A DNA stretch of 64,000 nucleotides from Arthrobacter sp. CAU 1506 (GTDB taxonomy: Bacteria > Actinomycetota > Actinomycetes > Actinomycetales > Micrococcaceae): the NCBI RefSeq assembly GCF_005047635.1, contig NZ_SUKC01000002.1, positions 434,001-498,000 of the forward strand, given 5' to 3'. The first letter of the stretch is position 1, and each line of letters opens with the position of its first letter. The notes beneath the pieces are model-generated. The model was not told where the DNA came from. It saw nothing but the letters and a program-made list of their open reading frames with translations, and searched no databases. Positions 40,170 through 48,994 of this stretch are shown piece after piece. A program made the translations under genes and the position numbers.

Positions 40170-41390
40170 ATGCCTGCCAACGCCCGCGTCTCCCGGCGCA
40201 TCGCGTCCATCGCCGAATCCGCCACCCTCGCCGTCGATGCCAAGGCCAAGGCGCTGAAGGCTGCCGGGCGTCCGGTGATCGGCTTCGGGGCGGGCGAACC
40301 GGACTTCCCCACACCGGAGTACATCGTTGAGGCCGCCATCGAAGCCGCCCGGCAGCCGCGTTTCCACCGCTACTCCCCCGCCGGCGGGTTGCCTGAGCTG
40401 AAGCAGGCTATTGCGGATAAGACGCTGCGTGACTCCGGCTACCAGGTGGATCCGTCCCAGGTGCTGGTGACCAACGGCGGCAAGCAGGCCGTCTACGAAT
40501 CCTTCGCCACCTTGCTGGACCCGGGCGACGAAGTCCTGGTCCCCACACCGTTCTGGACCACCTACCCGGAGGCCATCCGGCTGGCCGGCGGCGTCCCGGT
40601 GGAAGTTTTCGCCGGCCCGGAGCAGGGCTACCTGGTGACCGTTGACCAGCTTGAAGCCGCGCTGACCGACAACACCAAGGTGCTGCTGTTCGTCTCCCCG
40701 TCCAACCCCACCGGCGCCGTCTACTCGCCCGAACAGGTCGCCGAGATCGGGCGCTGGGCTGCCGCAAAGGGCTTGTGGGTGATCACCGACGAGATCTACG
40801 AGCACCTGACCTACGACGGCATGCCGTTCACCTCCATCGCCACCGCGGCGCCGGAACTGGGCGACAAGGTGGTCATCCTCAACGGCGTCGCCAAGACCTA
40901 CGCGATGACCGGCTGGCGGGTGGGCTGGATGATCGGCCCGAACGACGTGGTCAAGGCCGCCACCAACATGCAGTCGCACGCCACCTCCAACGTGGCGAAC
41001 GTGTCCCAGATGGCTGCGCTGGCGGCCGTGTCCGGACCGCTGACCGCCGTGGACGAAATGAAGGTCGCCTTCGACCGGCGCCGCAAGGCCATGGTGGACG
41101 GCTTAAACGCCATCGACGGCGTGGAATGCCCGACGCCGAAGGGCGCGTTCTACGCGTATGCCGACGTCCGCGGGCTGCTGGGCAAGGAATTTTCGACGGC
41201 GAACGGCACCATCCGCCCGGCGACCTCCGCAGAACTGGCCGCCCTGATCCTCGATGAGGTCGAAGTCGCCGTCGTCCCGGGCGAGGCCTTTGGCCCCTCC
41301 GGCTTTGTGCGGCTGTCCTACGCCCTCGGCGACGACGATCTCGCCACCGGCGTCGGCCGGCTGCAGGAGTTCCTGGCCAAGGCCAAGTAA
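40170..41390 (+). CDS. Class I PLP-dependent aminotransferase, probable aspartate aminotransferase
   Basis: A 406-residue fold-type I aminotransferase of the AspC/AspB gamma subgroup. [13 protein letters not shown] (about 36-48) and the cofactor lysine Lys242 in [16 protein letters not shown] are diagnostic. [14 protein letters not shown] contains the conserved Asn. It most likely transfers the amino group between aspartate and glutamate; prephenate or alanine aminotransferase activity cannot be excluded from sequence alone. The ATG is the first after the promoter, preceded by GACGGGAA. It is probably monocistronic. Confidence 0.88.
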   Translation: MPANARVSRRIASIAESATLAVDAKAKALKAAGRPVIGFGAGEPDFPTPEYIVEAAIEAARQPRFHRYSPAGGLPELKQAIADKTLRDSGYQVDPSQVLVTNGGKQAVYESFATLLDPGDEVLVPTPFWTTYPEAIRLAGGVPVEVFAGPEQGYLVTVDQLEAALTDNTKVLLFVSPSNPTGAVYSPEQVAEIGRWAAAKGLWVITDEIYEHLTYDGMPFTSIATAAPELGDKVVILNGVAKTYAMTGWRVGWMIGPNDVVKAATNMQSHATSNVANVSQMAALAAVSGPLTAVDEMKVAFDRRRKAMVDGLNAIDGVECPTPKGAFYAYADVRGLLGKEFSTANGTIRPATSAELAALILDEVEVAVVPGEAFGPSGFVRLSYALGDDDLATGVGRLQEFLAKAK

Positions 41391-41666
41391 CTCACCCCGG
41401 CCGCCCTGGGGCCGGTACGCCTCTCGGTGGTGCCGGTCCTCGGCGCGGCCCGCCTCGGCGGTCCCGCCTCTCGGGCGGTACCGCCGCCCGGCAGCCTTCA
41501 CACCCAGCCGAACGCCGCGGCAGCCCCAGGGCCGTGAGCAGCAGTTGCCTCGGCGTCGTACCGAATCGCAGCTTACGGCCCCGGACGCCGGGCCGTACGC
41601 TGCGCGGCGGCTCCGGCACCGGGTCTCTCGTTCCAATGCTCCTCAATCCCGTTATTCCGACCGTCA

Positions 41667-42497
41667 CTATGCCGCCCGTGCGGCTACCCCACGGCCGGCG
41701 AAGTACCGGCTGACTGGCCGCAAGATGGACTCCGGATCGTCGAGAATGTCTCCGGCAGGAAGCACTAACAGGTCCCGGCCGAGGAGCGTCAGTTCGTTCC
41801 AGCGGCGCCGGTCCTCGGTGAAGGACGCCTCGTCGGAGTGGTAGTTTTTGCCGTCGATTTCCAGCAGCAAGCGGCCTTCAACTTCCAGGTCGATCCTGCC
41901 GACTCCTTCGATCCGTCTCTGACAAACCACGTTGTAGCCGGACGAGCGCAGTACGTGGCGGGCCAGTGTTTCCGGGACTGACATGGACGCCGGGTCGATG
42001 GCCTCGATGACCTCGTCTGCCCGCTTGCTCCCCCGCCCACGGCTGAGCCGGCGCGCGTCCTCCACGGTGATGTGGCCCTGAACGACAGCAGATTCAATGA
42101 TGACAAGGGCTTCTCTGAGTGGAAAGCAGCTCAGGACTTGCCGGAGACAAACGTCAATCGGAACTACCGTGCCGTGTGCTTCCCGGGTTCGATGCACCTT
42201 GCCGTAGCGCGGCTTGGCAACAGAGCGCGGAGCACTCACATGGAGGCCGCGGTAGGGCCTGTGCACCCACAAGCCGTGAAACGCTGCAGCGCTGAAACAC
42301 CCCACGGAGGCACCGATCGCCTTGGCTTGTGCAATTTCAGCGACCACATCGAGGATCGCGTAAAGACCAAAGCGGATCCGCTGCACGGACCCCGCTTCAA
42401 CGGCTTCCTTCAATCTTCGCGCCGTCACACCCGCGTCCTGTAGCCGACGCCATCGTGCAATTCCGCCTTGTCGACGCAGAGCCATCACCGGATCCAT
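41667..42497 (-). CDS. AbiEi-like winged-helix / DUF559 endonuclease-fold protein
   Basis: A 276-residue protein. The N-terminus (about 1-60, GGIARWRRLQDAGVTARRLK and RIRFGLYAI) resembles the AbiEi-type antitoxin winged helix. The C-terminus (about 195-265, GVGRIDLEVEGRLLLEIDGK then NYHSDEASFTEDRRRWNEL) is a DUF559/very-short-patch-repair-like PD-(D/E)XK fold. Such fusions are common, often solitary, in actinobacteria. No AbiEii toxin partner is adjacent. The function is unknown. The start could instead be the ATG at 42485. It is convergent with the aminotransferase. Confidence 0.75.
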   Translation of the reverse strand: MDPVMALRRQGGIARWRRLQDAGVTARRLKEAVEAGSVQRIRFGLYAILDVVAEIAQAKAIGASVGCFSAAAFHGLWVHRPYRGLHVSAPRSVAKPRYGKVHRTREAHGTVVPIDVCLRQVLSCFPLREALVIIESAVVQGHITVEDARRLSRGRGSKRADEVIEAIDPASMSVPETLARHVLRSSGYNVVCQRRIEGVGRIDLEVEGRLLLEIDGKNYHSDEASFTEDRRRWNELTLLGRDLLVLPAGDILDDPESILRPVSRYFAGRGVAARAA

Positions 42498-42944
42498 GGC
42501 ACAAGCCTGCTAGGTGGCGCGTAGTTCGGGCGGCATGCCCCGGAATGTGTGGATAACTGCTGGACCCCCTTCTGGCCCGTTTGGAAAGCTCGACGTGCCG
42601 AGGAAGGTGCCGTCTGAGTCCTTAGCCGTCCCGCCAGGCGATGTATGTACGCTATACGCCACATTGGCCCAGCCAACGGTCCCGCTTTGTCGCATCTGCG
42701 TGATGAAGTGACCATATAGCCAGCAGATGCGGAAACTCCCAACCGGTTTGGCAGGCAATGTGGCGCATCCTGTACAGGGCAGCACGAAGGAGCAGGCTTG
42801 GAATCTCGGTAAGTATGTCTTGGCGCATCACAGCGAGCATGCCAGAGGCGCGGCGCAGCCAGCCCGTCGCCCACAAGACCATCCCGAGTGCTCCGGCAGA
42901 TTGAGCGGCTTTCGGACGGTCGGGCAGGGCGCCGGCCGGCTGCC
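42498..42944. other. Less GC-rich gap with a DnaA-box-like motif
   Basis: This 447-base interval is visibly richer in A/T than its surroundings and has no frame with coding character. It contains TGTGGATAA at 42548-42556, the exact complement of the DnaA box TTATCCACA. A single box is not an origin. The mixed composition suggests decayed or recently acquired DNA beside the DUF559 gene. Confidence 0.45.
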
Positions 42945-43595
42945 CTACAGGATCCGGCGGTCGACGGCCCAGCGGGTCAGCTCGTGCCGGGACGACAGCT
43001 GCAGTTTGCGCAGGACGGACGAGACGTGGGTTTCGACGGTCTTGATGGAGATGAACAGTTCCTTGGCCACTTCCTTGTACTGATAGCCGCGGGCGATCAG
43101 CCGCATGACTTCCAGTTCGCGCGCGGAGAGCTTGTCCAGCTCGTCGTCCACGTTGGCTACCGCTGCCGTGCCGAAGGCGTCCAGCACGAACCCGGCCAGA
43201 CGCGGCGAGAAGGCGGCGTCCCCGCCCGCCACACGCTGGACGGCGTCGGAAATCTCCGCCCCGGATACGGTCTTGGTGACATAGCCGCGGGCGCCGGCCC
43301 GGATCACGGTGACCACGTCTTCGGCTGAATCGGAAACGCTCAGGGCCAGGAACTTGGTCTCCCCCAGCAGGGCCGCGCAACCCGCAACCACCTCGGCCCC
43401 GCCGCCGCCCCTTCCGCCGGGCAGGTGCACGTCCAGCAGCACTACGTCGGGCCGCTGCTCATGGATGGCCGCAATTGCCTGCTCCACCGTCGCGGCCTCG
43501 GCAACGACCTCGATCCGCTCGTCCAGATCGGCTTTCAAGCCCGAACGGAAGATGGCGTGGTCGTCAACGACGACCACGCGGATGGGTTCGGTCAC
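42945..43595 (-). CDS. Response regulator, NarL/LuxR family (envelope-stress type)
   Basis: A 216-residue regulator. The receiver domain has Asp11/Asp12, phospho-acceptor Asp55 (VVLLDVHLPGG) and Lys near 108 (YVTKTVSG). The LuxR-type helix-turn-helix (about 150-210) has LSARELEVMRLIARGYQYKE. It is paired with the PspC-kinase upstream by a 4-base GTGA overlap. By analogy with LiaR/EsrR systems it probably activates the divergent PspC/toastrack operon. Confidence 0.88.
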   Translation of the reverse strand: MTEPIRVVVVDDHAIFRSGLKADLDERIEVVAEAATVEQAIAAIHEQRPDVVLLDVHLPGGRGGGGAEVVAGCAALLGETKFLALSVSDSAEDVVTVIRAGARGYVTKTVSGAEISDAVQRVAGGDAAFSPRLAGFVLDAFGTAAVANVDDELDKLSARELEVMRLIARGYQYKEVAKELFISIKTVETHVSSVLRKLQLSSRHELTRWAVDRRIL

Positions 43596-44953
43596 GATGC
43601 GGTTCCTTCCTGAGGGTGTTCCAAGCTGAGATGGACTTCGGTGCCGCTGCCGGTATTGCGGATCCGGGCCTCGCCGCCGTGGCGTTCCATCCGGCCGATC
43701 AGCGATTCACGGACGCCCATCCGGTCCGGCGGCACGGATGCCAGCTCGAACCCGGGACCCCGGTCGCGGACAAAGACTTCGCTGCGCGCCGGTGTGCACT
43801 CAACATAGACCGAGATGCCGCCGCCTGCATGTTTGGCCGCGTTTTGCACAGCTTCACGGGTGGCATGCACCAGGACCTCATGCCGGTCGGTCATAGCCGC
43901 ATCGCCCACTGCCACCACTTCCACCGGGTGCCCGTAGGCGTCTTCGATCTCCGCTGCCACTGCCTTGACCCGATCGACCAAGTTGCCTTCCTCCTGCCGC
44001 TTGTCCCGGTACAACCATTCGCGCAGTTCGCGTTCCTGCGCGCGGGCCAAACGGGTCACGTCCTGCTCCGACCCGGCACGGTTCTGGATCAGCGCGAGCG
44101 TCTGCAACACGGAGTCATGCAGGTGCGCGGCAATTTCGGCCCGTTCAGTTTCCCGGATGCGGCCGGATCGCTCGGTCTCCAAATCGCGCCAATACTTCAG
44201 CACCCACGGCGCCAGGACCAGCAGGACGCCGGCCAGCACGGCCAGCGAGGCAAACAACGTCGGCCACATGGCCTCCCAGGTGATCGACCCGGACACCATG
44301 GTGACGATGCCGGCCACCACCAGCACCAGCCCGGCCAGCAACCGCACGGCACCCTGCGCGCCGGTGGCACCGGCGCGGTCCATCAGTCCACTGCGCCGGG
44401 AATCATCCAGCTGCATCCAGGCGATCACCGCACCGGCCGCAATGGCGAGGACGGGCAGCCATGTTCCCCACGGCAGATTAATGCCGGCGAGCTGTGCGAC
44501 GACGGCGCCGCCCGCCAGCACCAAGGCCGCGCCGATCAGGATTTCCTTGCCGCCGCGCTGCAGCAGCCGCGGCGCGGCCACTTCGGCCTGCACTGCAGCT
44601 GCGCCGGGCTGTGTGAGGGGCTGGCCAACAGGCCGGCTGACGCTGCCATCCCGGGCGGTCACGTCTCGGCCTGTGCCATCCCGGCCGGCGCCGGAAGCGC
44701 CGAATCCCCGGGCGAAGTTCTCCGCAATGTTCCGCGGGTTGAAGGCGCGCTGGGCAGCCATGGCTTCATCGGCGGCGGTGGGTACCAGCAGCCAGAGCCA
44801 TATGTAAAGCAGCGCCCCCGCACCGCCGGCCAGCGCCAAGACCACCATTCCCACCCGGACGATTCCAACCGAGACGTTCAGGTGTCGGGCCAGTCCCGCG
44901 CACACGCCCGCAATGATGCGGTCCTCGGTCGACCGGATGAGTGGTTCTCGCAT
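43592..44953 (-). CDS. PspC-domain sensor histidine kinase
   Basis: A 453-residue kinase. An N-terminal PspC domain (about 7-62, EDRIIAGVCAGLARHLNVSV) is followed by a linker, three to four more membrane helices (about 137-260) and a HisKA_3/HATPase pair. The phospho-accepting histidine is His279 in EIAAHLHDSVLQ, and the N-box is REAVQNAAKHA near 366. No large extracellular sensor is present, so signals probably come through the membrane or partner proteins, as in LiaS and EsrS. It is divergent from the large PspC/toastrack gene. Confidence 0.88.
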   Translation of the reverse strand: MREPLIRSTEDRIIAGVCAGLARHLNVSVGIVRVGMVVLALAGGAGALLYIWLWLLVPTAADEAMAAQRAFNPRNIAENFARGFGASGAGRDGTGRDVTARDGSVSRPVGQPLTQPGAAAVQAEVAAPRLLQRGGKEILIGAALVLAGGAVVAQLAGINLPWGTWLPVLAIAAGAVIAWMQLDDSRRSGLMDRAGATGAQGAVRLLAGLVLVVAGIVTMVSGSITWEAMWPTLFASLAVLAGVLLVLAPWVLKYWRDLETERSGRIRETERAEIAAHLHDSVLQTLALIQNRAGSEQDVTRLARAQERELREWLYRDKRQEEGNLVDRVKAVAAEIEDAYGHPVEVVAVGDAAMTDRHEVLVHATREAVQNAAKHAGGGISVYVECTPARSEVFVRDRGPGFELASVPPDRMGVRESLIGRMERHGGEARIRNTGSGTEVHLSLEHPQEGTAS

Positions 44954-45024
44954 GGGTTAATCCAAGCATGCGCCGCAGCCCCGACCTACCATCCTGCCCG
45001 AATTCAGGGGAACCCCGGCCGGGC

Positions 45025-45043
45025 GGTCAGGGAAGGGTCAGGG
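45025..45043. promoter_or_regulatory. Direct repeat in the divergent stress promoter
   Basis: GGTCAGGG occurs at 45025-45032 and 45036-45043, spaced 11 bases (one helical turn) in the 136-base gap between the kinase and the PspC/toastrack gene. A 10-base palindrome GGGGAACCCC lies just to the left (45007-45016). Either could bind the response regulator. The function is inferred. Confidence 0.5.
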
Positions 45044-45089
45044 TGGCACCCCATAGAGGAAGGGTGGCGCCAGTTGGAATGATCTAACT

Positions 45090-47171
45090 ATGACCTCACA
45101 CGCACCGACCCCGAATGACGGCACTGACCGCCCAGGCGATCCGGACCAGCAGCCGGACGCCTCCGAACAAACTCCCGGGCAAGCCCCGGCGCCCGCATCC
45201 GACGAGCCGGAGATCGCCGAAGCAGAGGCCGCACAGCCGGCGATTGCGGAAGCGGATGCGCCCGAGCCTGACTCTGCTCCGGCCGCTGCTACACACGCCG
45301 ATGACGCTGCCCGCTACGATGACGCCGAGCCCGTCGAGGCACCGCGGCCCGACGACGCTGCCCGCGACGACAATGCCGACGACGCTTTCCGCGACGGCAC
45401 CGACTCCCCTGCCGACGACGCCGGCGGCGACGCTTTCCGCGATGACCGTGGGACCAACCCCACCGAACCGCTTGCCGCGGAAACCTACCCGACCACACCG
45501 ATCGGCTCCGGGTACACCCGCGGACCTGCCGGTTCCGACTTCACCGGAGGCCCGGCGGGATCCGACTTCACCGGCGGACCTGCCGGTTCCGACTTCACCG
45601 GAGGCCCGGCGGGATCCGGCTACACCGGTGGACCTGCCGGCCCCGGCTACACCGGCGGACCGGGCTTTGGCAGCGGCAACGCGGGCTTTCCGCCGCCTCC
45701 GCCGTCGGGCGCTGCCGGCGCATTCCCTCCCCCGCCGCCCGGTGGACCGGTGGGGCCGCCGAGCAACGCATTTTTTAACTGGTTTCGTAACCTCGGCATG
45801 CCCCGCGGGCAGGACCGCTGGATCGGCGGCGTCGCCTCGGGCGTTGCACACCGGATCGGGCTGGACCCGATTCTGGTCCGCGGACTGTTCATCCTGCTGG
45901 CCGTCTTCGGCGTCGGCGTGCTCCTCTATGGCATCGCGTGGGCGCTGCTGCCCGAGCCGGACGGCCGCATCCATGCCGAAGAAGCAGGACGCAGCAGCTG
46001 GACGGCCGGCATGACCGGCGCGGTGATCTTCACCGTCCTCGGCGTGTTCAGCCGGCCCTTCGGCTGGTTCACCAACGACTGGGGCTGGGGCTTCGGCGGC
46101 TTCGTCTGGGCCGCCATCTGGGTCGGCGCCGTGGCGTTCTTTGTCTACTGGCTGGCCACGCGCAACAAGGACGGCGCTCCCGCCGGTACGTCGCAGCATG
46201 GGACCGCGGGTTTCCCGCCGGCACCTGCTGCGTCCGGACCAGGCACCTCCACATATGGCAGCGAGTATGACAAACCTGCCAGCACCTCCACCGATCCGGC
46301 CGCGGGCAGCCACTCCGGCCCGTCCCACTCCCCCGGCTCCAACTTCGGTTCGGCCTCCGGCTGGGGATCAGCCTCCAGCTTCGGGTCGACGCCGGCTGCC
46401 GGGACCGGTTACGGAACCTCCGGCGGCTACCAGGGCCCGCCCCGTCCGACCTACCCGCAGCCGCGCCCGTACCCGCAGCCAGCCCCGGTACCGCCGAAGC
46501 CCGCACCCCGCGGACCCTCGGGCGCAGCCATCGCGCTGACCCTGGGCGCCGCGATGCTGGCAGCCGGCGCCGTGCTGGGACTGAATGCGCTGGAGTTTGT
46601 TGAACTGGGCCTGAACGTTGTCCCGGTCGCGATCGCCTCCGCACTCATCGTGATCGGCCTCGGCGTCGTCGTGACCGGCTCCCTGGGCCGCACCTCCGGG
46701 ATCCTCGGGTTCCTGGCCGCCGTGGGGCTGGTGCTGTCGCTGGTCTTCTCTGCCGGAATGCAGTGGACGGCCTCCAACTTCGCCATCGCCTCCAGCCGCA
46801 CCTGGACCTCGACCGCCGCCCCGGCAGCGGGCGACGGCTACAGCGTGGTGGCCGGCAACGGCACCGTGGACCTGCGCGGCGTGTCCGGGTCCCGCTTCGG
46901 AGGCCCCGCTGTCGTCCCGGTCAACGCGGTTGCTGCGTCCGTCACGGTCATCATTCCTGACGACGTACCGGTGAAGGTTGAAACACAGATGGCGCTCGGC
47001 AACGTCGAGTACGCCACCCCCTCGGACAGCGGACGCCAGTCCGGCGTCTGGCAGCCCGGAACCTACATCATCAACGACGACGGCGGCGCGCCGGAGATCA
47101 TCCTGTCCGTCAGGGGCGCGGTCAGCAGCGTCGACATCCTGACCGTTAGCGAACTGGAGCAGAACCAATGA
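45090..47171 (+). CDS. PspC/toastrack envelope-stress protein with repetitive N-terminus
   Basis: A 693-residue membrane protein. A long acidic, disordered N-terminus (about 1-130) is followed by 9-residue repeats GPAGSDFTG/GPAGSGYTG (about 140-190) and PPPPP runs. Then comes a PspC domain (about 237-292, DRWIGGVASGVAHRIGL), further helices (about 305-350), a Gly/Ser/Pro linker (about 360-475), more helices (about 480-570), and a C-terminal beta-rich toastrack/LiaF-like domain (about 590-690). The layout matches EsrI-type partners of EsrSR in corynebacteria, recalled from memory. It probably sits in the membrane and keeps the kinase inactive without stress. Confidence 0.82.
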   Translation: MTSHAPTPNDGTDRPGDPDQQPDASEQTPGQAPAPASDEPEIAEAEAAQPAIAEADAPEPDSAPAAATHADDAARYDDAEPVEAPRPDDAARDDNADDAFRDGTDSPADDAGGDAFRDDRGTNPTEPLAAETYPTTPIGSGYTRGPAGSDFTGGPAGSDFTGGPAGSDFTGGPAGSGYTGGPAGPGYTGGPGFGSGNAGFPPPPPSGAAGAFPPPPPGGPVGPPSNAFFNWFRNLGMPRGQDRWIGGVASGVAHRIGLDPILVRGLFILLAVFGVGVLLYGIAWALLPEPDGRIHAEEAGRSSWTAGMTGAVIFTVLGVFSRPFGWFTNDWGWGFGGFVWAAIWVGAVAFFVYWLATRNKDGAPAGTSQHGTAGFPPAPAASGPGTSTYGSEYDKPASTSTDPAAGSHSGPSHSPGSNFGSASGWGSASSFGSTPAAGTGYGTSGGYQGPPRPTYPQPRPYPQPAPVPPKPAPRGPSGAAIALTLGAAMLAAGAVLGLNALEFVELGLNVVPVAIASALIVIGLGVVVTGSLGRTSGILGFLAAVGLVLSLVFSAGMQWTASNFAIASSRTWTSTAAPAAGDGYSVVAGNGTVDLRGVSGSRFGGPAVVPVNAVAASVTVIIPDDVPVKVETQMALGNVEYATPSDSGRQSGVWQPGTYIINDDGGAPEIILSVRGAVSSVDILTVSELEQNQ
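45506..45660 (+). repeat. 27-bp coding repeat in the PspC/toastrack gene
   Basis: About five to six units of 27 bases code for GPAGSDFTG-like nonapeptides. Adjacent units alternate in codon use (GGTTCC and GGATCC), giving a higher-order 54-base period. This suggests duplication of two-unit blocks. Confidence 0.75.
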
Positions 47172-47386
47172 GCACTGAATACAAGCACGACGACGATCGC
47201 CGGCCCCGCGTGGGCACCATCATCTGGGGACTGATCGCCATGGCCGTGGGCCTGCTGGTGCTCGCCGGATCCTGGTGGAACATCAGCTTCAACTGGGCCT
47301 ACGTCATGATCGCCCTGCTGATCGGCTCCGGCCTCGCCCTGGTGGTGGCCGGCGTGCTGAGCGCCACCCGCAACCGCGGCCGATAA
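47168..47386 (+). CDS. Small two-helix membrane protein of the stress operon
   Basis: A 72-residue protein: a charged N-terminus (TEYKHDDDRRPRV) followed by two membrane helices (about 15-34 and 43-66). Its ATG overlaps the stop codon of the preceding gene (ATGA), so the two are translated together. It resembles the small DUF5668/LiaI-like proteins of PspC operons. No catalytic motif is seen. It is likely a partner of the toastrack protein. Confidence 0.75.
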   Translation: MSTEYKHDDDRRPRVGTIIWGLIAMAVGLLVLAGSWWNISFNWAYVMIALLIGSGLALVVAGVLSATRNRGR

Positions 47387-47501
47387 TCCTGGCCGGCACA
47401 CGATAACCCCCAACTGCCGACACCTTCCCCTGGCCACCCGCCCGGCAAGGGCAGTTACTTCCCCGAGTGACAACAGCTCCCGAACACGAAAGCATGGTCC
47501 C

Positions 47502-47744
47502 ATGGAAACTTTTTACCGAATGCTCCGCTCCAGCCCGGTCCGGCGCGGGCCCGACCGCTGGGTGGCCGGCATCTGCGGAGGCATCGCTGCAAAGTTCGGC
47601 TGGGACGTGACGTGGGTGCGCATCGCCACCCTGCTGATCTTCCTGTTCCCCGGCATCGGCCTCGGCACCTACTTGGTGCTCTGGCTCTTGCTGCCGAAAT
47701 ACGACGGCAGCATTGCGCTGGAGAACCTGCTCCGCAAGTTCTGA
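47502..47744 (+). CDS. Small PspC-domain protein
   Basis: An 80-residue protein that is almost entirely one PspC domain (about 12-68, PDRWVAGICGGIAAKFGWDV then the membrane helix). It is the third PspC protein of the cluster, 115 bases after the two-helix protein. Stand-alone PspC proteins bind membranes and modulate envelope stress responses. It ends at a good hairpin terminator. Confidence 0.85.
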   Translation: METFYRMLRSSPVRRGPDRWVAGICGGIAAKFGWDVTWVRIATLLIFLFPGIGLGTYLVLWLLLPKYDGSIALENLLRKF

Positions 47745-47765
47745 CCCGCCTGGGCGACAGCCAGA

Positions 47766-47795
47766 CCGGAGCCTCCGCGCATGCGGGGGCTCCGG
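47766..47795 (+). terminator. Terminator of the PspC operon
   Basis: A 13-base stem (CCGGAGCCTCCGC against GCGGGGGCTCCGG, one U-G pair) with a 4-base loop, followed by CACTTTTAA. It lies 22 bases after the stop codon. Confidence 0.75.
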
Positions 47796-47855
47796 CACTT
47801 TTAAGCGGCAAGCCACCGCGGGAAGTGTGGGCTTTGGTACGTTAGGCGCGGCTCC

Positions 47856-47886
47856 TTGTGACTGCGGTGAGGTTCCTACGTAGAAT
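47856..47886 (+). promoter_or_regulatory. Probable pfkA promoter
   Basis: A near-consensus -10 TAGAAT (47881-47886) with TTGTGA (47856-47861) 19 bases upstream. The leader would be about 55 bases. Confidence 0.5.
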
Positions 47887-47944
47887 CGAGGCGGGCTCAA
47901 TGGGGTGCTCGCACTGACCGGCCGGCCACCGAGAAGGAGTACCC

Positions 47945-48973
47945 ATGAGGATCGGCATCATGACCAGCGGCGGGGATTGTCCCGGCCTGAACGCGGTGAT
48001 CCGCGGCATTGTGCTCAAGGGCATCACCGCACACGGGCACGAGTTCGTAGGCTTCCGCGACGGCTGGCGCGGCGTGGTCGAGGGCGACTTCATGAAGCTG
48101 CCGCGGCACCAGGTGCGTGGCATTTCCAAGCAGGGCGGCACCATCCTGGGCACCTCGCGCACCAACCCGTACGACGGCCCCAACGGCGGGCCGGAGAACA
48201 TCCAGCGGACCCTGGACAAGCTGGGTGTCGACGCGCTCATCGTGATCGGCGGCGAGGGCACCTTGGCCGGCGCACACCGGCTCACCGAGGCCGGGCTGAA
48301 GATCGTGGGCGTGCCCAAGACCATCGACAACGATCTGGAAGCCACCGACTACACCTTCGGTTTCGACACCGCCGTGCAGATTGCCACCGAGGCGATCGAC
48401 CGGCTGCGCACCACCGGCGAATCGCACCACCGCTGCATGATTGCAGAGGTCATGGGCCGTAACGTCGGCTGGATTGCGCTGCACGCGGGCATGGCCTCCG
48501 GAGCGCATGCCATTCTGATTCCCGAGCAGCGTGTCACCATCGACCAGGTCTCCGAGTGGGTGCTGCACGCGCAGAAACGCGGCCGCGCCCCACTGGTGGT
48601 GGTGGCGGAAGGCTGGGTTCCGGACGGCGAGCTGGGCCCGCACGCCGAGCGCGGGCTGGACAGGTTCGGCCGGCCCCGGCTGGGCGGCATCGGCGAACGG
48701 CTGGCCCCGGAGCTGGAAGCGCGCACCGGCATCGAGACCCGCGCCACGACCCTGGGCCACATCCAGCGCGGCGGAGTTCCCTCCGGCTACGACCGCGTGC
48801 TGGCCACCCGTCTGGGCATGGCGGCGGTGGATTCGGTGTCCGCCGAACGCTGGGGCACCATGGTGGCGCTGCGCGGCACGGACATTGCGCACGTGGGTTT
48901 CGAGTCCGCACTGAACAACTTAAAAACGGTCCCGCAGCACCGTTACGACGAGGCAAGGGTTCTCTTCGGCTAA
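47945..48973 (+). CDS. pfkA: 6-phosphofructokinase, group III type
   Basis: A 342-residue phosphofructokinase that phosphorylates fructose 6-phosphate in glycolysis. Motifs are TSGGDCPGLNAVIRG (7-21), IGGEGT (101-106), VPKTIDND (123-130, catalytic Asp128) and MGRNVGWIA. Lys125 replaces the Gly of ATP-specific enzymes, and Glu104 replaces the usual Asp. Lys at this place marks the mixed ATP/PPi group III, while Gly105 argues for ATP. The phosphoryl donor is therefore not certain. The ATG follows AAGGAG by 6 bases. Confidence 0.93.
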   Translation: MRIGIMTSGGDCPGLNAVIRGIVLKGITAHGHEFVGFRDGWRGVVEGDFMKLPRHQVRGISKQGGTILGTSRTNPYDGPNGGPENIQRTLDKLGVDALIVIGGEGTLAGAHRLTEAGLKIVGVPKTIDNDLEATDYTFGFDTAVQIATEAIDRLRTTGESHHRCMIAEVMGRNVGWIALHAGMASGAHAILIPEQRVTIDQVSEWVLHAQKRGRAPLVVVAEGWVPDGELGPHAERGLDRFGRPRLGGIGERLAPELEARTGIETRATTLGHIQRGGVPSGYDRVLATRLGMAAVDSVSAERWGTMVALRGTDIAHVGFESALNNLKTVPQHRYDEARVLFG

Positions 48974-48981
48974 GCCTTCAG

Positions 48982-48987
48982 TAATCT
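48982..48987 (+). promoter_or_regulatory. -10 element of a probable leaderless GNAT transcript
   Basis: TAATCT ends 7 bases before the ATG at 48995, so the message would begin at or next to the start codon. No ribosome binding site is seen. The -35 is not recognisable. Confidence 0.5.
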
Positions 48988-48994
48988 GGCCGGT

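Noticed and set aside
42548-42556. Replication origin because of a DnaA-box-like 9-mer
   Set aside because: A single motif without a cluster, A/T-rich unwinding region or dnaA/dnaN neighbours is not evidence of an origin.
42485-42874. 129-codon minus-strand frame in the gap before the response regulator
   Set aside because: Cys/Arg/Ser-rich sequence with no domain, no ribosome binding site and overlap with another gene start. Treated as noncoding.
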